Origin: Hyphomonas sp.
GTDB taxonomy: Bacteria > Pseudomonadota > Alphaproteobacteria > Caulobacterales > Hyphomonadaceae
NCBI GenBank assembly: GCA_002700305.1
Contig: PACZ01000053.1
Coordinates: 1 to 59,241 of the forward strand
DNA length: 59,241 nucleotides
Direction: 5' to 3'
In this document: positions 45,535-57,076 of the stretch, in pieces
Layout: each line of letters opens with the position of its first letter
Position numbering within the stretch: position 1 is the first letter of the stretch
Program-made: the position numbers and the translations under genes
Notes under the pieces: model-generated
What the model was told of the DNA's origin: nothing
What the model saw: the letters and a program-made list of their open reading frames with translations, nothing else
Databases searched by the model: none

Positions 45535-46017
45535 ATGAACACAAATGTCCGCCAGGCCGATTATGCCGATCCTTCAGATGCCGCCGCGCTGACCGGCCTG
45601 CTGGACGTCTATGCGCGCGACCCGATGGGCGGGGGCAAGCCGCTGAGCGCGCACACGCAGGAACACCTTGCCGCAGAACTGGCGGCGCGGCCCTATGCCG
45701 TGTCCTTCCTCGCCTTCGCGGACGGCGTGCCGGCGGGCGTGCTGAACGCGTTCGAAGGCTTCTCCACCTTTGCCTGCAAGCCGCTGCTGAACGTGCATGA
45801 CATTGCCGTCCATCCGGACCATCGCGGCAAGGGCATCGGGAAGCTTCTGCTGGACGCAGCCGAAGCCGAAGCGCGCCGCCGCGGCTGTTGCAAGCTCACG
45901 CTCGAAGTCCTGTCCGGCAACACCCGCGCCCGGGGCGTCTACGAAGCTGCCGGCTACCGCGCCTATGAGCTGGACCCGGAAAAGGGCCAGGCGCTGTTCT
46001 TCGAAAAATCACTCTGA
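45535..46017 (+). CDS. GNAT-family N-acetyltransferase
   Basis: This 160-residue protein has a GNAT fold with the acetyl-CoA pyrophosphate-binding motif in VHDIAVHPDHRGKGIGKLLLDAAE (motif A, R/Q-x-x-G-x-G/A as RGKGIG) and ARGVYEAAGYRAYE (motif B). The acceptor is unknown. It starts 5 bases after the ArsC-like gene's stop. Confidence 0.88.
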   Translation: MNTNVRQADYADPSDAAALTGLLDVYARDPMGGGKPLSAHTQEHLAAELAARPYAVSFLAFADGVPAGVLNAFEGFSTFACKPLLNVHDIAVHPDHRGKGIGKLLLDAAEAEARRRGCCKLTLEVLSGNTRARGVYEAAGYRAYELDPEKGQALFFEKSL

Positions 46018-46052
46018 TTTTTTCAGTATACAAATCGAATGTAGCGTAACCC

Positions 46053-46084
46053 TGGAGGCCGGTTCGAATCGGCGTGTCCAATCA
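46053..46084 (+). other. tRNA-like 3' end remnant
   Basis: GGAGGCCGGTTCGAATCGGC followed by GTGTCCAATCA looks like a T loop (TTCGAAT) and acceptor end with one base lost from the T stem and TCA in place of CCA. No anticodon arm precedes it. It could be a decayed attachment site. A short palindrome ATCACATTTATTGTGAT follows directly (46081-46097). Confidence 0.3.
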
Positions 46085-46185
46085 CATTTATTGTGATCCC
46101 GGAAATATTTCCCCTCCCCTTCCGAACACAAGGAAGCGACCTATCTACCTGCGACGGGACGACCCCGCGGACGAGGAGAGAGACC

Positions 46186-46944
46186 ATGAAAACTTCAGGC
46201 AACACCATTCTGATGACAGGCGGCGGTTCAGGCATTGGCCGGGCGCTGGCCCGGGAATTCCACGCCCTCGGCAACACGGTGATCGTCGCGGGGCGTACCG
46301 CCAGCAGCCTTGAAGAAACGATCGAAGGCCGGGACGGCATGCATGCCCGCACGCTCGATGTCAGTGACGCGGCAGACATTGCCCGTTTCGCCAAAGCCCT
46401 GATTGCGGACTTTCCGGCCCTGAACGTGCTGTTCAACAATGCCGGCATCATGGTGAAAGAAGACCTGCTGGCGGATCCGGTGGACCTGACTGTCACCGAG
46501 GCGACCGTCACGACCAACATTCTCGGCCCGATCCGGCTGACCGCGGCCCTCCTACCCCATCTGCGTGCGCAGCCTGTGGCGCGTGTGGTCAATGTCACCT
46601 CCGGCCTCGCCTATGTGCCGCTCGCCCACGCCCCCGCCTATAGCGCTTCCAAGGCCGCGCTGCATTCCTGGACGCAATCGCTGCGCTACCAGCTGAGTGA
46701 CACCAACGTAGAAGTCATCGAACTGGCCCCGCCGGGCGTGCGGACAAGCATCACCCCGGGCCAGGAAACACGCGAAAGCTATATGCCGCTGGAAGACTTC
46801 ACCGCCGAGACGATGGAGAGCTTCGGCATTGAAGACACGCCCGCCGAGGTCTGCGTCCAGCGCGCAAAAATGCTGCGCGCCGCCGAAGCCAGCGGCAATT
46901 TCGACCAGATCTTCAAGGGCCTGAACGACGGCTACGAAGGCTGA
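46186..46944 (+). CDS. Short-chain dehydrogenase/reductase (DltE-like)
   Basis: This 252-residue protein starts at ATG 46186 behind GAGGAGAGAGACC. The Rossmann motif is TGGGSGIG, NNAG is present (FNNAGIM), the catalytic serine lies in VVNVTSGLAYVPLA and the YxxxK is YSASK. This is a classical SDR; the C-terminal VIELAPPGVRT fits the DltE/YdfG-like branch. Substrate unknown. The 168 bases before it hold the tRNA-like remnant. Confidence 0.9.
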   Translation: MKTSGNTILMTGGGSGIGRALAREFHALGNTVIVAGRTASSLEETIEGRDGMHARTLDVSDAADIARFAKALIADFPALNVLFNNAGIMVKEDLLADPVDLTVTEATVTTNILGPIRLTAALLPHLRAQPVARVVNVTSGLAYVPLAHAPAYSASKAALHSWTQSLRYQLSDTNVEVIELAPPGVRTSITPGQETRESYMPLEDFTAETMESFGIEDTPAEVCVQRAKMLRAAEASGNFDQIFKGLNDGYEG

Positions 46945-46993
46945 CTTTCCGGCGCCCCCTTCCCCGGCTAGAGTGCGGGTTGAAGGGGGCGTC

Positions 46994-47362
46994 ATGAAAC
47001 TCAAAGCCTACAACAAATTCTGCGGTGGTCTTCCGCACACGACAAGTGTCGTCCAGTGGGGCGAGGCGACGGTGTGGAAGATCGGTGGCAAGGTGTTCGC
47101 CATCGGCCGCGAGGAAGACGGCGACATGGTCTGCTCGTTCAAGGTGTCGGAGATGAGCTTCGACATATTGAAGGAACAGCCCGGCTGCCGGGGCGCGCCG
47201 CACCTTGCCTCACGCGGGATGAAATGGATCCAGCGATACTCGCCCGAAACGCTCTCCGACGATGATCTGAAAGCTTATCTCGAAGGCTCCTACCAATTGG
47301 TCGCGGCGGGCCTGACGAAAAAGCTGCAGCGCGAACTCGGCTTCCTGAAAGACGGAAAATAG
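46994..47362 (+). CDS. MmcQ/YjbR family protein
   Basis: This 122-residue protein is a CyaY-like double-wing fold: YNKFCGGLPHTTSVVQWGEATVWKIGGKVFAIG, then the MCSFKV-like strand (VCSFKVSEMSFDIL) and the C-terminal LKAYLEGSYQLVAAGLTKKLQREL. Proteins of this family may bind DNA; function is not established. It converges on the next gene. Confidence 0.88.
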   Translation: MKLKAYNKFCGGLPHTTSVVQWGEATVWKIGGKVFAIGREEDGDMVCSFKVSEMSFDILKEQPGCRGAPHLASRGMKWIQRYSPETLSDDDLKAYLEGSYQLVAAGLTKKLQRELGFLKDGK

Positions 47363-47365
47363 GCC

Positions 47366-48172
47366 TCAGCGCCGGCGGCGCGGATTCTGGTAAAGATCCG
47401 ACTCCTGATGGTCCAGTTCGCGCACGGCCCGGCCGCGGCTGACCATTTCCACTTCGTGAGAGACATGCCGGCGCACGGCCCCGTTGAAGCGTAGCATGGT
47501 GCAGAACATCTGCAGCACCGATTCCAGCGCGGCATAGGAATGCGCCGCATCGAGCTTCACCTTCCAGCTGCCGCCGAGATTGATGATGCGGTGATCCAGC
47601 GATCCGATCTTGCGGTTCTTGTCGTCATAGAGCGTATAGTCCGCACCGATACCGATCACATTGCGGCGCAACCGGTAGAAACGCGGGCCGCGGGAGGTTT
47701 CGATGAAGAAGGAAAACTTCTCCGGGAAGAAGGGCCATTTCTGCGCCGAGCGCTCCAGCTGGATCAGCTGTTTCGAACGGGAGAGGTTCATCGAGAAGGC
47801 CGTGACCGGCACGCCCCGCGCCCCGATGGACAGCTGCAGCGAACGGCCCATCATCAGTTCCATCGTGCCGCGCCAGCGCATGTTCTCCGAGAACAGCTTG
47901 ATCACCAGCCGGCGCTTCATGTCCTTGCCGTCCTTCCACAATTCCTTGCGGTAGGCGACGATGCCGGAGCGTTTCCCATCCTCACGGATCTGGCCGATAA
48001 TCTCCATGTCCTTGGTGAACTGGTCAGACTCCGCCTCATGTTGCGTGTGCTTCATGATGCCGATTTCGGTGAGGTTCAGGTCTGTCAGCCACAGGTCGAC
48101 CTTGAAGCGCTGCCATTTGGTCGGCTTCGTATCGGTCTGCGGGGCGGCGGCAAGCGCTGCGTCAAAGGCCAT
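47366..48172 (-). CDS. Hypothetical protein, possible LURP-one-related/tubby-like fold
   Basis: This 268-residue protein starts at MAFDAALAAAPQTDTKPTK (ATG 48172). No signal peptide or span. The C-terminal half has beta-strand patterns such as GADYTLYDDKNRKIGSLDHR and LGGSWKVKLDAA, reminiscent of LURP-one/scramblase-like domains, but the match is weak. The middle has many Met, Arg and Phe residues. Length and codon use look like a normal chromosomal gene. Confidence 0.6.
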   Translation of the reverse strand: MAFDAALAAAPQTDTKPTKWQRFKVDLWLTDLNLTEIGIMKHTQHEAESDQFTKDMEIIGQIREDGKRSGIVAYRKELWKDGKDMKRRLVIKLFSENMRWRGTMELMMGRSLQLSIGARGVPVTAFSMNLSRSKQLIQLERSAQKWPFFPEKFSFFIETSRGPRFYRLRRNVIGIGADYTLYDDKNRKIGSLDHRIINLGGSWKVKLDAAHSYAALESVLQMFCTMLRFNGAVRRHVSHEVEMVSRGRAVRELDHQESDLYQNPRRRR

Positions 48173-48342
48173 GGGCGGATCTCCCGTCCGTGTGTTCAGT
48201 CTCTGCCACCAGACTTGAACCAATCGTGTCGACAGAAGGTTAATGGAACTGCGCTGGCTGTTAATCACGCCGCCGGTGCGCATGCCGCCCCATCCATGCC
48301 ACAAAGTCCCGGAAATTTTGGGGACACCATTTCGGGGACACC

Positions 48343-49347
48343 ATGAAGACAAGACTGATCCGCCCATTCGCGCCCCTCGCCCTCGCGGCCCTTACAACCG
48401 CCATGCCTGCACCCGCCCTTGCCGAAACGGTCCCCGCCTGCCCGGCCGATGCCGAACAGACGCTCTACGATATGGAAATGGCCATCCGTCAGGGCGCGCA
48501 AACGGATCCGGCGGCAATCCGGGACCTGGCAGACTGGGCCATCGAGACCTGCCCGGACCGGCCGGACGCCCAGGCCATCGCCTCCACCCTGTCCAGCGCT
48601 GCCATGGGGTCCGCCACGGATATCGACACGCTGGAGCGGGACATCACGCGGGCGCTGACAGCGATCACGCAGAATGATCATGCCTGGAACACGAAACAGA
48701 AGCCGAGCGTGCTGAAACAGCCAGACGGCACCGAGAAGAACTATTTCGGCTACAACGCCGCCACCACATCGCTGCTCAAATATGCCCTGCCCTATATGAT
48801 CCGGCTGGCCGAAGCGGGCCGCATCCATCCGGCGATTTCAGGCGCGGCCTATGAGGCCTGCCCCTATGCCGACCATGCAAACTTTCGCCTGCAGGAAGAG
48901 GCAAACCTGTGGGACCGCACGATCAGGACGAAATATGACCACCCGGGCTTCGGCTGGGCGGAGAACCGCCTCCAGTCGCTCTACGCCGCCTGCCCCGCCC
49001 ACAGACTGGAACTCGATTTCTACCTCGCCCGCCTCTACGGGCAGGAAGTCGAACGCCTCACTCGCTGGGAGCATGTCTATCTGGAGAACATCAATTTCGG
49101 GAATGGCGGCTGGATCTGGACCAATCCGGCCCTGCCGCAAAAAACCTATGACGATGACTCGCAAATGGAGGCGAAGAAGGCCGAACTGGACGCCATCGCC
49201 CGCCCGCTGGCCGAAAAAGCCCGGCCCCATATCGACGTGTTGATGCACACGCCGAACGACCAGATCCGCATCTACAATGACCAGCTGGACAAGGTGGCGG
49301 ACTGGGACAAGGCGATCAAAAAGCTCGATTCCGAAGCGTTAGAATAG
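48343..49347 (+). CDS. Hypothetical exported protein
   Basis: This 334-residue protein has a clear signal peptide (about 1-27, ending APALA). The mature part is largely helical with scattered cysteines (for example VPACPAD, ETCPD, EACPYAD, AACPAH) that could pair in the periplasm. No known domain. A direct repeat of GGGGACACCAT lies just upstream (about 48320-48344), the second copy providing the ATG. Confidence 0.65.
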   Translation: MKTRLIRPFAPLALAALTTAMPAPALAETVPACPADAEQTLYDMEMAIRQGAQTDPAAIRDLADWAIETCPDRPDAQAIASTLSSAAMGSATDIDTLERDITRALTAITQNDHAWNTKQKPSVLKQPDGTEKNYFGYNAATTSLLKYALPYMIRLAEAGRIHPAISGAAYEACPYADHANFRLQEEANLWDRTIRTKYDHPGFGWAENRLQSLYAACPAHRLELDFYLARLYGQEVERLTRWEHVYLENINFGNGGWIWTNPALPQKTYDDDSQMEAKKAELDAIARPLAEKARPHIDVLMHTPNDQIRIYNDQLDKVADWDKAIKKLDSEALE

Positions 49348-49446
49348 AGGCTTCTGCCTGCGCGTTTTCGCACGGTGGACCTGCCGTGTCCTGCCCCCTA
49401 TCGCGGGGCGGGACTCATGCCGGCACCGATGCGGAAGGACCTTTCA

Positions 49447-50154
49447 TTGACACATCCCGAGACGATCGAAATCGCGGCCCGCTACAATGGTCCGCCGGGC
49501 TCGGCCAATGGCGGCTATGCGGCAGGCGTCTTCGCCGCGCTGGTGGACGGGCCGGCCGAAGTGAACCTCCGCGCGCCGCCGCCACTGGACAAGCCGGTCC
49601 GGGTTGTTTCCGGCGCGCAGGGCTTTGAGTTCTTCGACGGCGACACGCTGGTAGCCACGTCTGCCCTGTCCGGCTTCTTGCCGCCGCCGCCGGACGCCCC
49701 GACGCCGGACCAGGCCCTCAATGGCCGCAGCCACTTTCCGCCGGAAGAGGATCTCGCCTTCCCCAGCTGTTTTGTCTGCGGCCCGCACCGCAAGGTCGGT
49801 GACGGCCTGCGCCTGTTTACCGGCCCGGCCGACGGCTTTGACGGCGTGGCCGATGTCTGGGTGCCCGCACCGGAATTTACCGGAGGTGACAGCCTTGTGC
49901 GCCCGGAAATCCTGTGGGCCGCGCTCGACTGCCCCGGCGCCTTCGCGGTGGGCTTCGACGGCAATCCGATGGTGCTTGCCCGCATTGTCGGTAATCTCCA
50001 TGCCCTGCCGAAAGCCGGAGAGGCGCTGGTGGTGGCCGGCTGGCCCCTCTTCCATGACGGGCGCAAACACGGCGCCGGCACGGCCATCTACACAGAAGAC
50101 GGTCAGCTGATCGCCCAGTCCGAACAGCTCTGGATCGAGCTGAAAAAGGCCTGA
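49447..50154 (+). CDS. Hotdog-like (thioesterase-type) protein, paralogue of the next gene
   Basis: The TTG at 49447 is chosen because AAGGA sits 7 bases before it and the resulting N-terminus (MTHPETIEIAARYNGPP) aligns in length with its paralogue (MQPVGDITIASAFNGPP). This gives 235 residues. Shared features are NGPPxSxNGGYxAGV, CFVCGxxRKxGDGL, WAALDCPGxFA and GRKHxAGTA. The layout looks like two fused hotdog halves joined by a Cys-x-x-Cys segment. Activity is not proven. It lies upstream of the TPP riboswitch and is not obviously under its control. Confidence 0.65.
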   Translation: MTHPETIEIAARYNGPPGSANGGYAAGVFAALVDGPAEVNLRAPPPLDKPVRVVSGAQGFEFFDGDTLVATSALSGFLPPPPDAPTPDQALNGRSHFPPEEDLAFPSCFVCGPHRKVGDGLRLFTGPADGFDGVADVWVPAPEFTGGDSLVRPEILWAALDCPGAFAVGFDGNPMVLARIVGNLHALPKAGEALVVAGWPLFHDGRKHGAGTAIYTEDGQLIAQSEQLWIELKKA

Positions 50155-50212
50155 GCCTACGCCCTTCCGCGCGCCCCTTTGCAGGGCGCCCCAAACCCGC
50201 TAGTCTGCCATG

Positions 50213-50325
50213 CATCCGAGGGGTGTCCTGACCGGAATGAGCCGGCAGGGCTGAGACTTTACCCTTTGAACCTGATCCGGGGAATGCCGCGCACGCGCGG
50301 CGTGGCCGGCGCGAGGGACGGAGCG
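50213..50325 (+). promoter_or_regulatory. TPP riboswitch (THI element)
   Basis: The conserved core is present: GGGGTGTCC (P2 side), a P3 hairpin CCTGACCGG...CCGGCAGG, GGCTGAGACTTTACCC, TTTGAACCTGATCCGG, AATGCCG, and after an extended GC-rich hairpin (about 50287-50300) the closing AGGGA (50314-50318). The 3' strand CGGAGC can close P1 with GCATCCG. GGAG (50320-50323) is also the only good Shine-Dalgarno for the gene at 50332, so ligand binding would hide it directly. GGTGTCC (50222-50228) can alternatively pair with GGACACC (50325-50331) beside the ATG. Confidence 0.92.
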
Positions 50326-50331
50326 GACACC

Positions 50332-51056
50332 ATGCAGCCGGTTGGCGACATCACCATTGCTTCTGCCTTTAATGGCCCGCCCGCTTCGGGCAATGGCGGC
50401 TATTCGGCCGGCGTGCTGTCGCGCCTGTTCGAGACGCCCCATACCGTGCGCATCTCCGCCCCGATCCCGCTGGACACACCGCTGGCCGTGACCCGGCAGG
50501 ACGGCAAGCTGGTCGCCGCCTCCGGCGACACACCTATCCTTACCGCGCGCCCCGGCGGCGTGACGCTGACACCGCCGGCAGCGCCGTCCATGGAGGCCGC
50601 GCAGGAAGCCGGGAAAAACCCGACCTATTTCGGCGCAGGCGGCGTCTCTACCTGCTTCGTCTGTGGACGGAACCGGAAGGACGGCGACGGCCTGCACATC
50701 CAATGCGGACGGCTGGGCGACAGACTGGAAGCGGCGGCCCTCTGGACACCGCATACCAATTTCGATGACGGGCATGGCCATCTCCGCCCGGAATATGTCT
50801 GGGCCGCGCTGGATTGCCCCGGCGGCTTTGCCCTGCCTGAGATCGAAACGACCTATCTGCTGGGCGAGATGACGGCGGCCATCCACCAGCCCGTGCCGAT
50901 CGGCCAGCCGGTGATCGTCCATGCCTGGCATGAGTGGAGCAAAGGGCGGAAGCATTTTGCCGGAACTGCCCTGCATGCCGCAGACGGCACATTGCTGGCG
51001 CAGGCCGACACGCTGTGGATCGAGCTGACGCCGGAACAGGCCGGGAGTATGGCGCC

Positions 51057-51060
<4 letters not shown>
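50332..51060 (+). CDS. TPP-riboswitch-controlled hotdog-like protein
   Basis: This 242-residue protein is set at ATG 50332, just after the riboswitch; the open frame from 50179 runs through the RNA element and is not used. It shares NGPPxSGNGGYSAG (14-27), C108-F-V-C111, DGDGL (117-121), WAALDCPG (157-164) and GRKHFAGTA (206-213) with the paralogue upstream. Two hotdog-like halves are likely. It is coupled to the next gene (ATGA). Its place between riboswitch and thiC implies a role in thiamine metabolism or salvage, but no known thiamine enzyme matches. Confidence 0.75.
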
Positions 51061-53383
<2,323 letters not shown>

Positions 53384-53385
53384 AT

Positions 53386-53460
53386 CGTAGAGTACATTGA
53401 GGCACGAAATGCACCGTTGGAGCAGATGGCGCATTTCGCTTTGCTCAACGACACTCTACG
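53386..53460. repeat. 75-nt interrupted palindrome directly after thiC
   Basis: Three nested arm pairs are read from the sequence: CGTAGAGT/ACTCTACG at the ends, TTGAG/CTCAA inside, and CGAAATGC/GCATTTCG innermost. They are separated by small asymmetric loops, leaving about an 18-base central loop. It begins 3 bases after the thiC stop. There is no T-run, so it is not a plain terminator; it resembles a REP/BIME-like or small RNA-forming repeat unit. Confidence 0.65.
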
Positions 53461-53485
53461 GATGGGCTCTTTGGGATACAGATAA

Positions 53486-54357
<872 letters not shown>

Positions 54358-54384
54358 AATCATAAGTGAGGCTCGCCAGACCAC

Positions 54385-55176
54385 GTGAAAAATTCTTCGA
54401 AATCGGCGGAGCAAAACACTTTTCGCACCATGCTTTCGGCGCAAGCGCGCTCTCGGCTACTGTTCGATCGAGAGTTAGCCCTCGATAGTTCTGAAAATCC
54501 CGTGTACAATCAAAAAACGCTGGAAGGCCTGATTAGTCAGCGCGAAGTTCTTGAAAAGCAAAAAGCTGGTATGATCCGGAATATCGCGCTGTTGATATTC
54601 TCGATGTACCTCGTCGCAAATGGACAGGACATTGAGGTCCCTTGGATAAATCTCCGTCTTTCGGATGTCCCTGGTTTGAATTCCTTATTGGGCCTCGCAT
54701 CAACAAGCGGTCTACTATTTCTGGCATTCGCGATGGTAAGTTCCGGCGCTTACACCGGGCTCATCGAGCAGTTCACCAAAAAACTTTCCATAAATGGTCT
54801 GCTTGACCCCGATATTTTGACTGCGTCTCTAACCACCCAACAGTTGTTCCTAAAAATATTTCGTGTTCGCTTTCACACGTTCCAAGAGGTGCACATCAAA
54901 CCTACGTTTGAAGGTCGGCTGGTTTACAATCTAGCCATTTTTCTTCCTGTGCTAATTCTGCTCGGGATGTTCGGTGCCGCGTATTTGTTCATCGGCTATT
55001 TCTTGTTTCAACATATTCCAAACAACTACTTTGGCATCGGATCAAAAGCTTTATCAATTGGAATGCTCTTCGCGTCTCTCTTCATTAACTTAGCCAGCCT
55101 GCTTCCTCTCCGCCAGCGCTGGCAATTGTCTGAACTAGATACTCCTCTACCGGATCGATCCGCGAAGAAAGTTTAG
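54385..55176 (+). CDS. Hypothetical four-span membrane protein, AT-rich
   Basis: This 263-residue protein starts at GTG 54385. A soluble N-terminus (about 1-60) precedes hydrophobic segments at about 64-80, 100-122, 180-210 and 222-242, with a cytoplasmic-looking loop 125-175 between them. No family recognised. Base composition is far more AT-rich than thiC and slyX, so it is likely acquired together with the material at 53384-54357. A palindromic repeat follows its stop. Confidence 0.6.
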   Translation: MKNSSKSAEQNTFRTMLSAQARSRLLFDRELALDSSENPVYNQKTLEGLISQREVLEKQKAGMIRNIALLIFSMYLVANGQDIEVPWINLRLSDVPGLNSLLGLASTSGLLFLAFAMVSSGAYTGLIEQFTKKLSINGLLDPDILTASLTTQQLFLKIFRVRFHTFQEVHIKPTFEGRLVYNLAIFLPVLILLGMFGAAYLFIGYFLFQHIPNNYFGIGSKALSIGMLFASLFINLASLLPLRQRWQLSELDTPLPDRSAKKV

Positions 55177-55181
55177 TAAGC

Positions 55182-55276
55182 GTAGGGTGGGTTGAGCAGA
55201 GCGACACCCACCGGGCGACGTCTGCGGCGAGTCCGGATGGTGGGTATCGGCGTTGCCTCAACCCCCCCTACCCTGC
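55182..55276. repeat. Palindromic GTAGGGTGGGTTGAGC-type intergenic repeat
   Basis: The left arm GTAGGGTGGGTTGAGC...CACCCACC and right arm GGTGGGT...CCTCAACCCCCCCTACCCTGC are imperfect inverted copies spaced over about 95 bases. Repeats with this GTAGGGTGGGTT-type end are widespread between genes in many proteobacteria and are candidates for REP/MITE-like elements. It lies between an AT-rich acquired gene and slyX. Confidence 0.65.
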
Positions 55277-55335
55277 CACGTTTCAACGTTCCCACGCCAT
55301 TGCCACGCCCCGCCAGCAGCGCTAATCCCTCCATC

Positions 55336-55560
55336 ATGACAGACAGCCCTTCAACAGACTCCGCCCGCCTCGATGAGCTTGAAATGCGTGTGGTCCATCA
55401 GGACCAGACGATTGAGGATCTGAACGCGGCCATCACCGCGCAATGGAAGCTGATCGACCGGCTGGAGCGTCAGGTCGCGCACTTGAGCGAACGGGTCGCC
55501 GAAACCGAACAGGCCGTGAGCGACGCGGCCCCGGTGAACAGGCCCCCGCCGCATTACTAG
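55336..55560 (+). CDS. slyX: SlyX family protein
   Basis: This 74-residue protein starts at ATG 55336. It is almost entirely coiled coil (LDELEMRVVHQDQTIEDLNA, then IDRLERQVAHLSERVAE) with a proline-rich PPPHY end, as in SlyX. The role of SlyX is unknown. Confidence 0.9.
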   Translation: MTDSPSTDSARLDELEMRVVHQDQTIEDLNAAITAQWKLIDRLERQVAHLSERVAETEQAVSDAAPVNRPPPHY

Positions 55561-55586
55561 ACTGTTCTGCCGGCGCCCGAAGCCCC

Positions 55587-56090
55587 CTAGTCCACCGGGC
55601 CGTCGTTCCAGCTGTCCCATTGCATTTTCCAGATGCCGTCTTCGAGCGTCCAGAGGATCACGGCCTTGCCGCCGCCGATGGCTGTGCCGTCCGGCGCGAA
55701 CAGGGTGACATGGGTGCGCTCGGTAATATGGCCTTCGCCCACCGGCAGGGCTTCGACCGTCTGGAGGTCCACCGATCCGACCACGGTACGGGCCGCCGTC
55801 CAATAGGCGCCAATCGCCTCGGCGCCCACCTGGTCCGGCGCGTCGGGCGGCACGATACGGCCATCGATCGTGTAGAGATCGGTGGCGAGTTCCATCGTCT
55901 CGCCTGCCGCAAACAGCCGCTCGAAATCGTCATTGCGCACCTCGACAATGGCGCGGGCTTCTTCCGTCATCATCGCGGCCGGTGGCGACACTTCCGCAGC
56001 AGGCACAGGCGCCGCCCTTTCGTCGACCACAACACAGCCCGCCAGCGCCATGGCGGCAGCGCCCAGTAGTCCCACTTTCCAGATTGTCAT
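55587..56090 (-). CDS. SnoaL/DUF4440-like lipoprotein
   Basis: This 167-residue protein starts at ATG 56090 behind GGGAGAACAC. Lipoprotein signal MALAGC (Cys 19). The mature part resembles the DUF4440/SnoaL-like cone fold: RNDDFERLFAAGETMELATDLYTIDGRIVPPD, GAYWTAARTV and VILWTLEDGIWKMQWDSWN. Ligand unknown; it is probably outer-membrane anchored. Confidence 0.82.
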   Translation of the reverse strand: MTIWKVGLLGAAAMALAGCVVVDERAAPVPAAEVSPPAAMMTEEARAIVEVRNDDFERLFAAGETMELATDLYTIDGRIVPPDAPDQVGAEAIGAYWTAARTVVGSVDLQTVEALPVGEGHITERTHVTLFAPDGTAIGGGKAVILWTLEDGIWKMQWDSWNDGPVD

Positions 56091-56251
56091 TTCGTGTTCT
56101 CCCTGATCCTTGGCACTGACTGTCCGCGCGAAGCGGCGCCAAGTCAAACCCTTCGGTTCTCAAGTTCGCGCCCGGGCGGGCGCTGCGCGGTCATCCCTTG
56201 CCTCCCCGGCCCCAGGTTCTAGGGTCGTCCGCACAAAAGGGAGAAAACGCG

Positions 56252-56698
56252 ATGATCCGGAAACTCACAATCGCAGCAGCACTCACCAGCGCCGTGATAG
56301 CGGCAGCGCCCGCGGCCCATGCGGGGCCTGACGAATATCTGGGCGAGATCATAACGGTCGGCTTCAATTTCTGTCCACGCGGCACAATGGAGGCGGATGG
56401 GCGGCTGTTGCCGATCAATGAGAACACCGCCCTCTTCTCCCTGTTGGGCACGATGTATGGCGGCGACGGGCGCACGACCTTCGCCCTGCCGGATTTGCGC
56501 GGGCGGACCATCATCGGCGCAGGCCAGGGCCCCGGCCTGCCGGATTACCGGATCGGCGAGAAAGGCACGGCAGGCACGGTCCCGAACAATGGCAAGAATG
56601 GCGCGCCGGGCGCCAGGCCCGCCAGCAGCGACCCACTGCCTTATATCGCCCTGAAACAATGCGTGGTGGCGCAGGGCATTTATCCGTCGAGGAACTAG
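56252..56698 (+). CDS. Phage-tail-collar (MdpB-like) exported protein
   Basis: This 148-residue protein has a signal peptide (about 1-24, ending AAHA). The tail-collar domain reads EYLGEIITVGFNFCPRGTMEADG, LFSLLGTMYGGDGRTTFALPDLRGR, as in microcystin-dependent-protein-like families. An exported tail-collar protein is not a phage tail part as such; these occur singly in many genomes with unknown function. Confidence 0.85.
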   Translation: MIRKLTIAAALTSAVIAAAPAAHAGPDEYLGEIITVGFNFCPRGTMEADGRLLPINENTALFSLLGTMYGGDGRTTFALPDLRGRTIIGAGQGPGLPDYRIGEKGTAGTVPNNGKNGAPGARPASSDPLPYIALKQCVVAQGIYPSRN

Positions 56699-56701
56699 AT
56701 C

Positions 56702-57076
56702 ATGATCCGTCGCTTCAGCGCCACCGAATCCCTGCTGGAAGCCGATGGCACGCCCCGCACGGTGCGCTATGCCGGGACGGACTATCTGGTACGTATGGAC
56801 GGCACCTGGAAGGTCCGCACGATGACGGTCGCCTGCCTGACTGATGCCCCGCCACCCGATGATCTCTATACATATGAAGCACCGCGCGTTGCGGCATGGG
56901 ACCACCCTGCCCTTGGCAGCGATTTGCCCGCCCGCGTGCGCCCACAGTCCGTCATGATCATGCCTGGTCATGACGTGGTCCGCCTTAGACGGGCCTTTGC
57001 GTACGCGCCATCATCCTTCGACTTCGCTCAGGATGAGCACCGTTCTCAGGCGCAACATCTACCGGACTCATGCTGA
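56702..57076 (+). CDS. Hypothetical protein whose C-terminus runs into a repeat
   Basis: This 124-residue ORF starts 4 bases after the tail-collar gene. The first 100 residues look like a normal polar protein. The last 23 (SSFDFAQDEHRSQ...) are encoded by the palindromic repeat at 57010-57093. The original C-terminus was probably replaced or extended by that insertion. No family recognised. Confidence 0.5.
   Translation: MIRRFSATESLLEADGTPRTVRYAGTDYLVRMDGTWKVRTMTVACLTDAPPPDDLYTYEAPRVAAWDHPALGSDLPARVRPQSVMIMPGHDVVRLRRAFAYAPSSFDFAQDEHRSQAQHLPDSC

Noticed and set aside
48320-48344. Direct repeat of GGGGACACCAT before the exported protein
   Set aside because: Only two short copies; noted in the gene entry but too little to call an element.
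56252-56698. Tail-collar gene as evidence for a second prophage
   Set aside because: It carries a signal peptide and has no phage neighbours; such genes occur alone in many genomes.
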